Shown here piece after piece: positions 63,951-64,000 of a stretch of DNA of 64,000 nt. How positions within the stretch are numbered: the stretch's first letter is position 1; each line of letters begins with the position of its first letter. Below the pieces are notes generated by a model, which worked only from the letters and a program-made list of their open reading frames with translations, did no database searches and was not told the DNA's origin. The DNA comes from Rhopalosiphum padi. Taxonomy: Eukaryota > Arthropoda > Insecta > Hemiptera > Aphididae. Position numbers and translations under genes: made by a program. Location: the NCBI RefSeq assembly GCF_020882245.1, contig NC_083597.1:2824581-2888580 (forward strand). The letters are read 5' to 3'.

Positions 63951-64000
63951 AGGGCTGTGCGATTATTTTTAACGAATAATAGGTACATAATCGATAAGTA
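63951..64000. mobile_element. Possible transposon end at the window edge
   Basis: AGGGCTGTGCGATTATTTTT resembles terminal sequences of hAT-type elements. The element would continue beyond the window, so this cannot be tested here. Confidence 0.2.

Noticed and set aside
1..64000. tRNA, rRNA and CRISPR arrays
   Set aside because: I searched by eye for tRNA B-box words with cloverleaf context, rRNA blocks and regularly spaced identical repeats, and found none.

Overview
The window looks like nuclear DNA of an aphid or close hemipteran relative. It is strongly A+T-rich, rich in TAGGTA/TACCTA words, has short to medium introns with GT-AG borders, and carries many short terminal-inverted-repeat (TIR) DNA elements. 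The species call is inference. I see no bacterial-type operons, no CRISPR array, no rRNA and no tRNA.

Four protein genes can be read exon by exon. (1) A plus-strand gene ending at 14412 encodes a doublecortin-EMAP fusion (DCX-EMAP): 18 exons, about 848 codons, one DCX module, then the HELP/WD40 propeller of the EML family. (2) Tail to tail with it, on the minus strand (21318 down to 16931), lies a three-exon Hairy/E(spl)-class bHLH-Orange repressor ending in WRPW, closest by motif to Deadpan. Its 5' flank carries a Su(H)-type site next to HES-type sites. (3) On the minus strand, 48178 down to 32351, a 16-exon ABCG (White-family) half transporter spans about 16 kb; its first coding exon is not resolved. 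(4) On the minus strand, 55895 down to 52749, a compact five-exon Rer1 gene (195 residues) encodes the Golgi retrieval receptor. The four products have no evident common pathway; this is an ordinary animal gene neighbourhood.

Between and inside the genes are several layers of transposon debris. A Tc1/mariner-like TIR family is present three times (25503-26097, 36891-37380, 39863-40537), one copy interrupted by a smaller element. A small CATAGGCG-ended element is present twice. A 1.1-kb hAT-like element in the ABCG intron carries a nested 181-bp element with perfect 17-bp TIRs. There are also a foldback element with arms of about 160 bp in the dpn intron, another hAT-like element with near-perfect 8-bp target duplications at 60753-61324, a decayed hAT transposase, and a decayed non-LTR reverse transcriptase tail.

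The least explained item is at 59181-59297: a TATA box, about 30 bp of spacing, a sequence of about 83 nt that folds by hand into one long hairpin, and a T6 run. This is the layout of a small Pol III type-3 gene. I recognise no RNA family there. Long stretches (1-3436, 14413-16930, 21700-32350, 48270-52748, 55930-59180, 61325-63475) hold no coding sequence that I can support.
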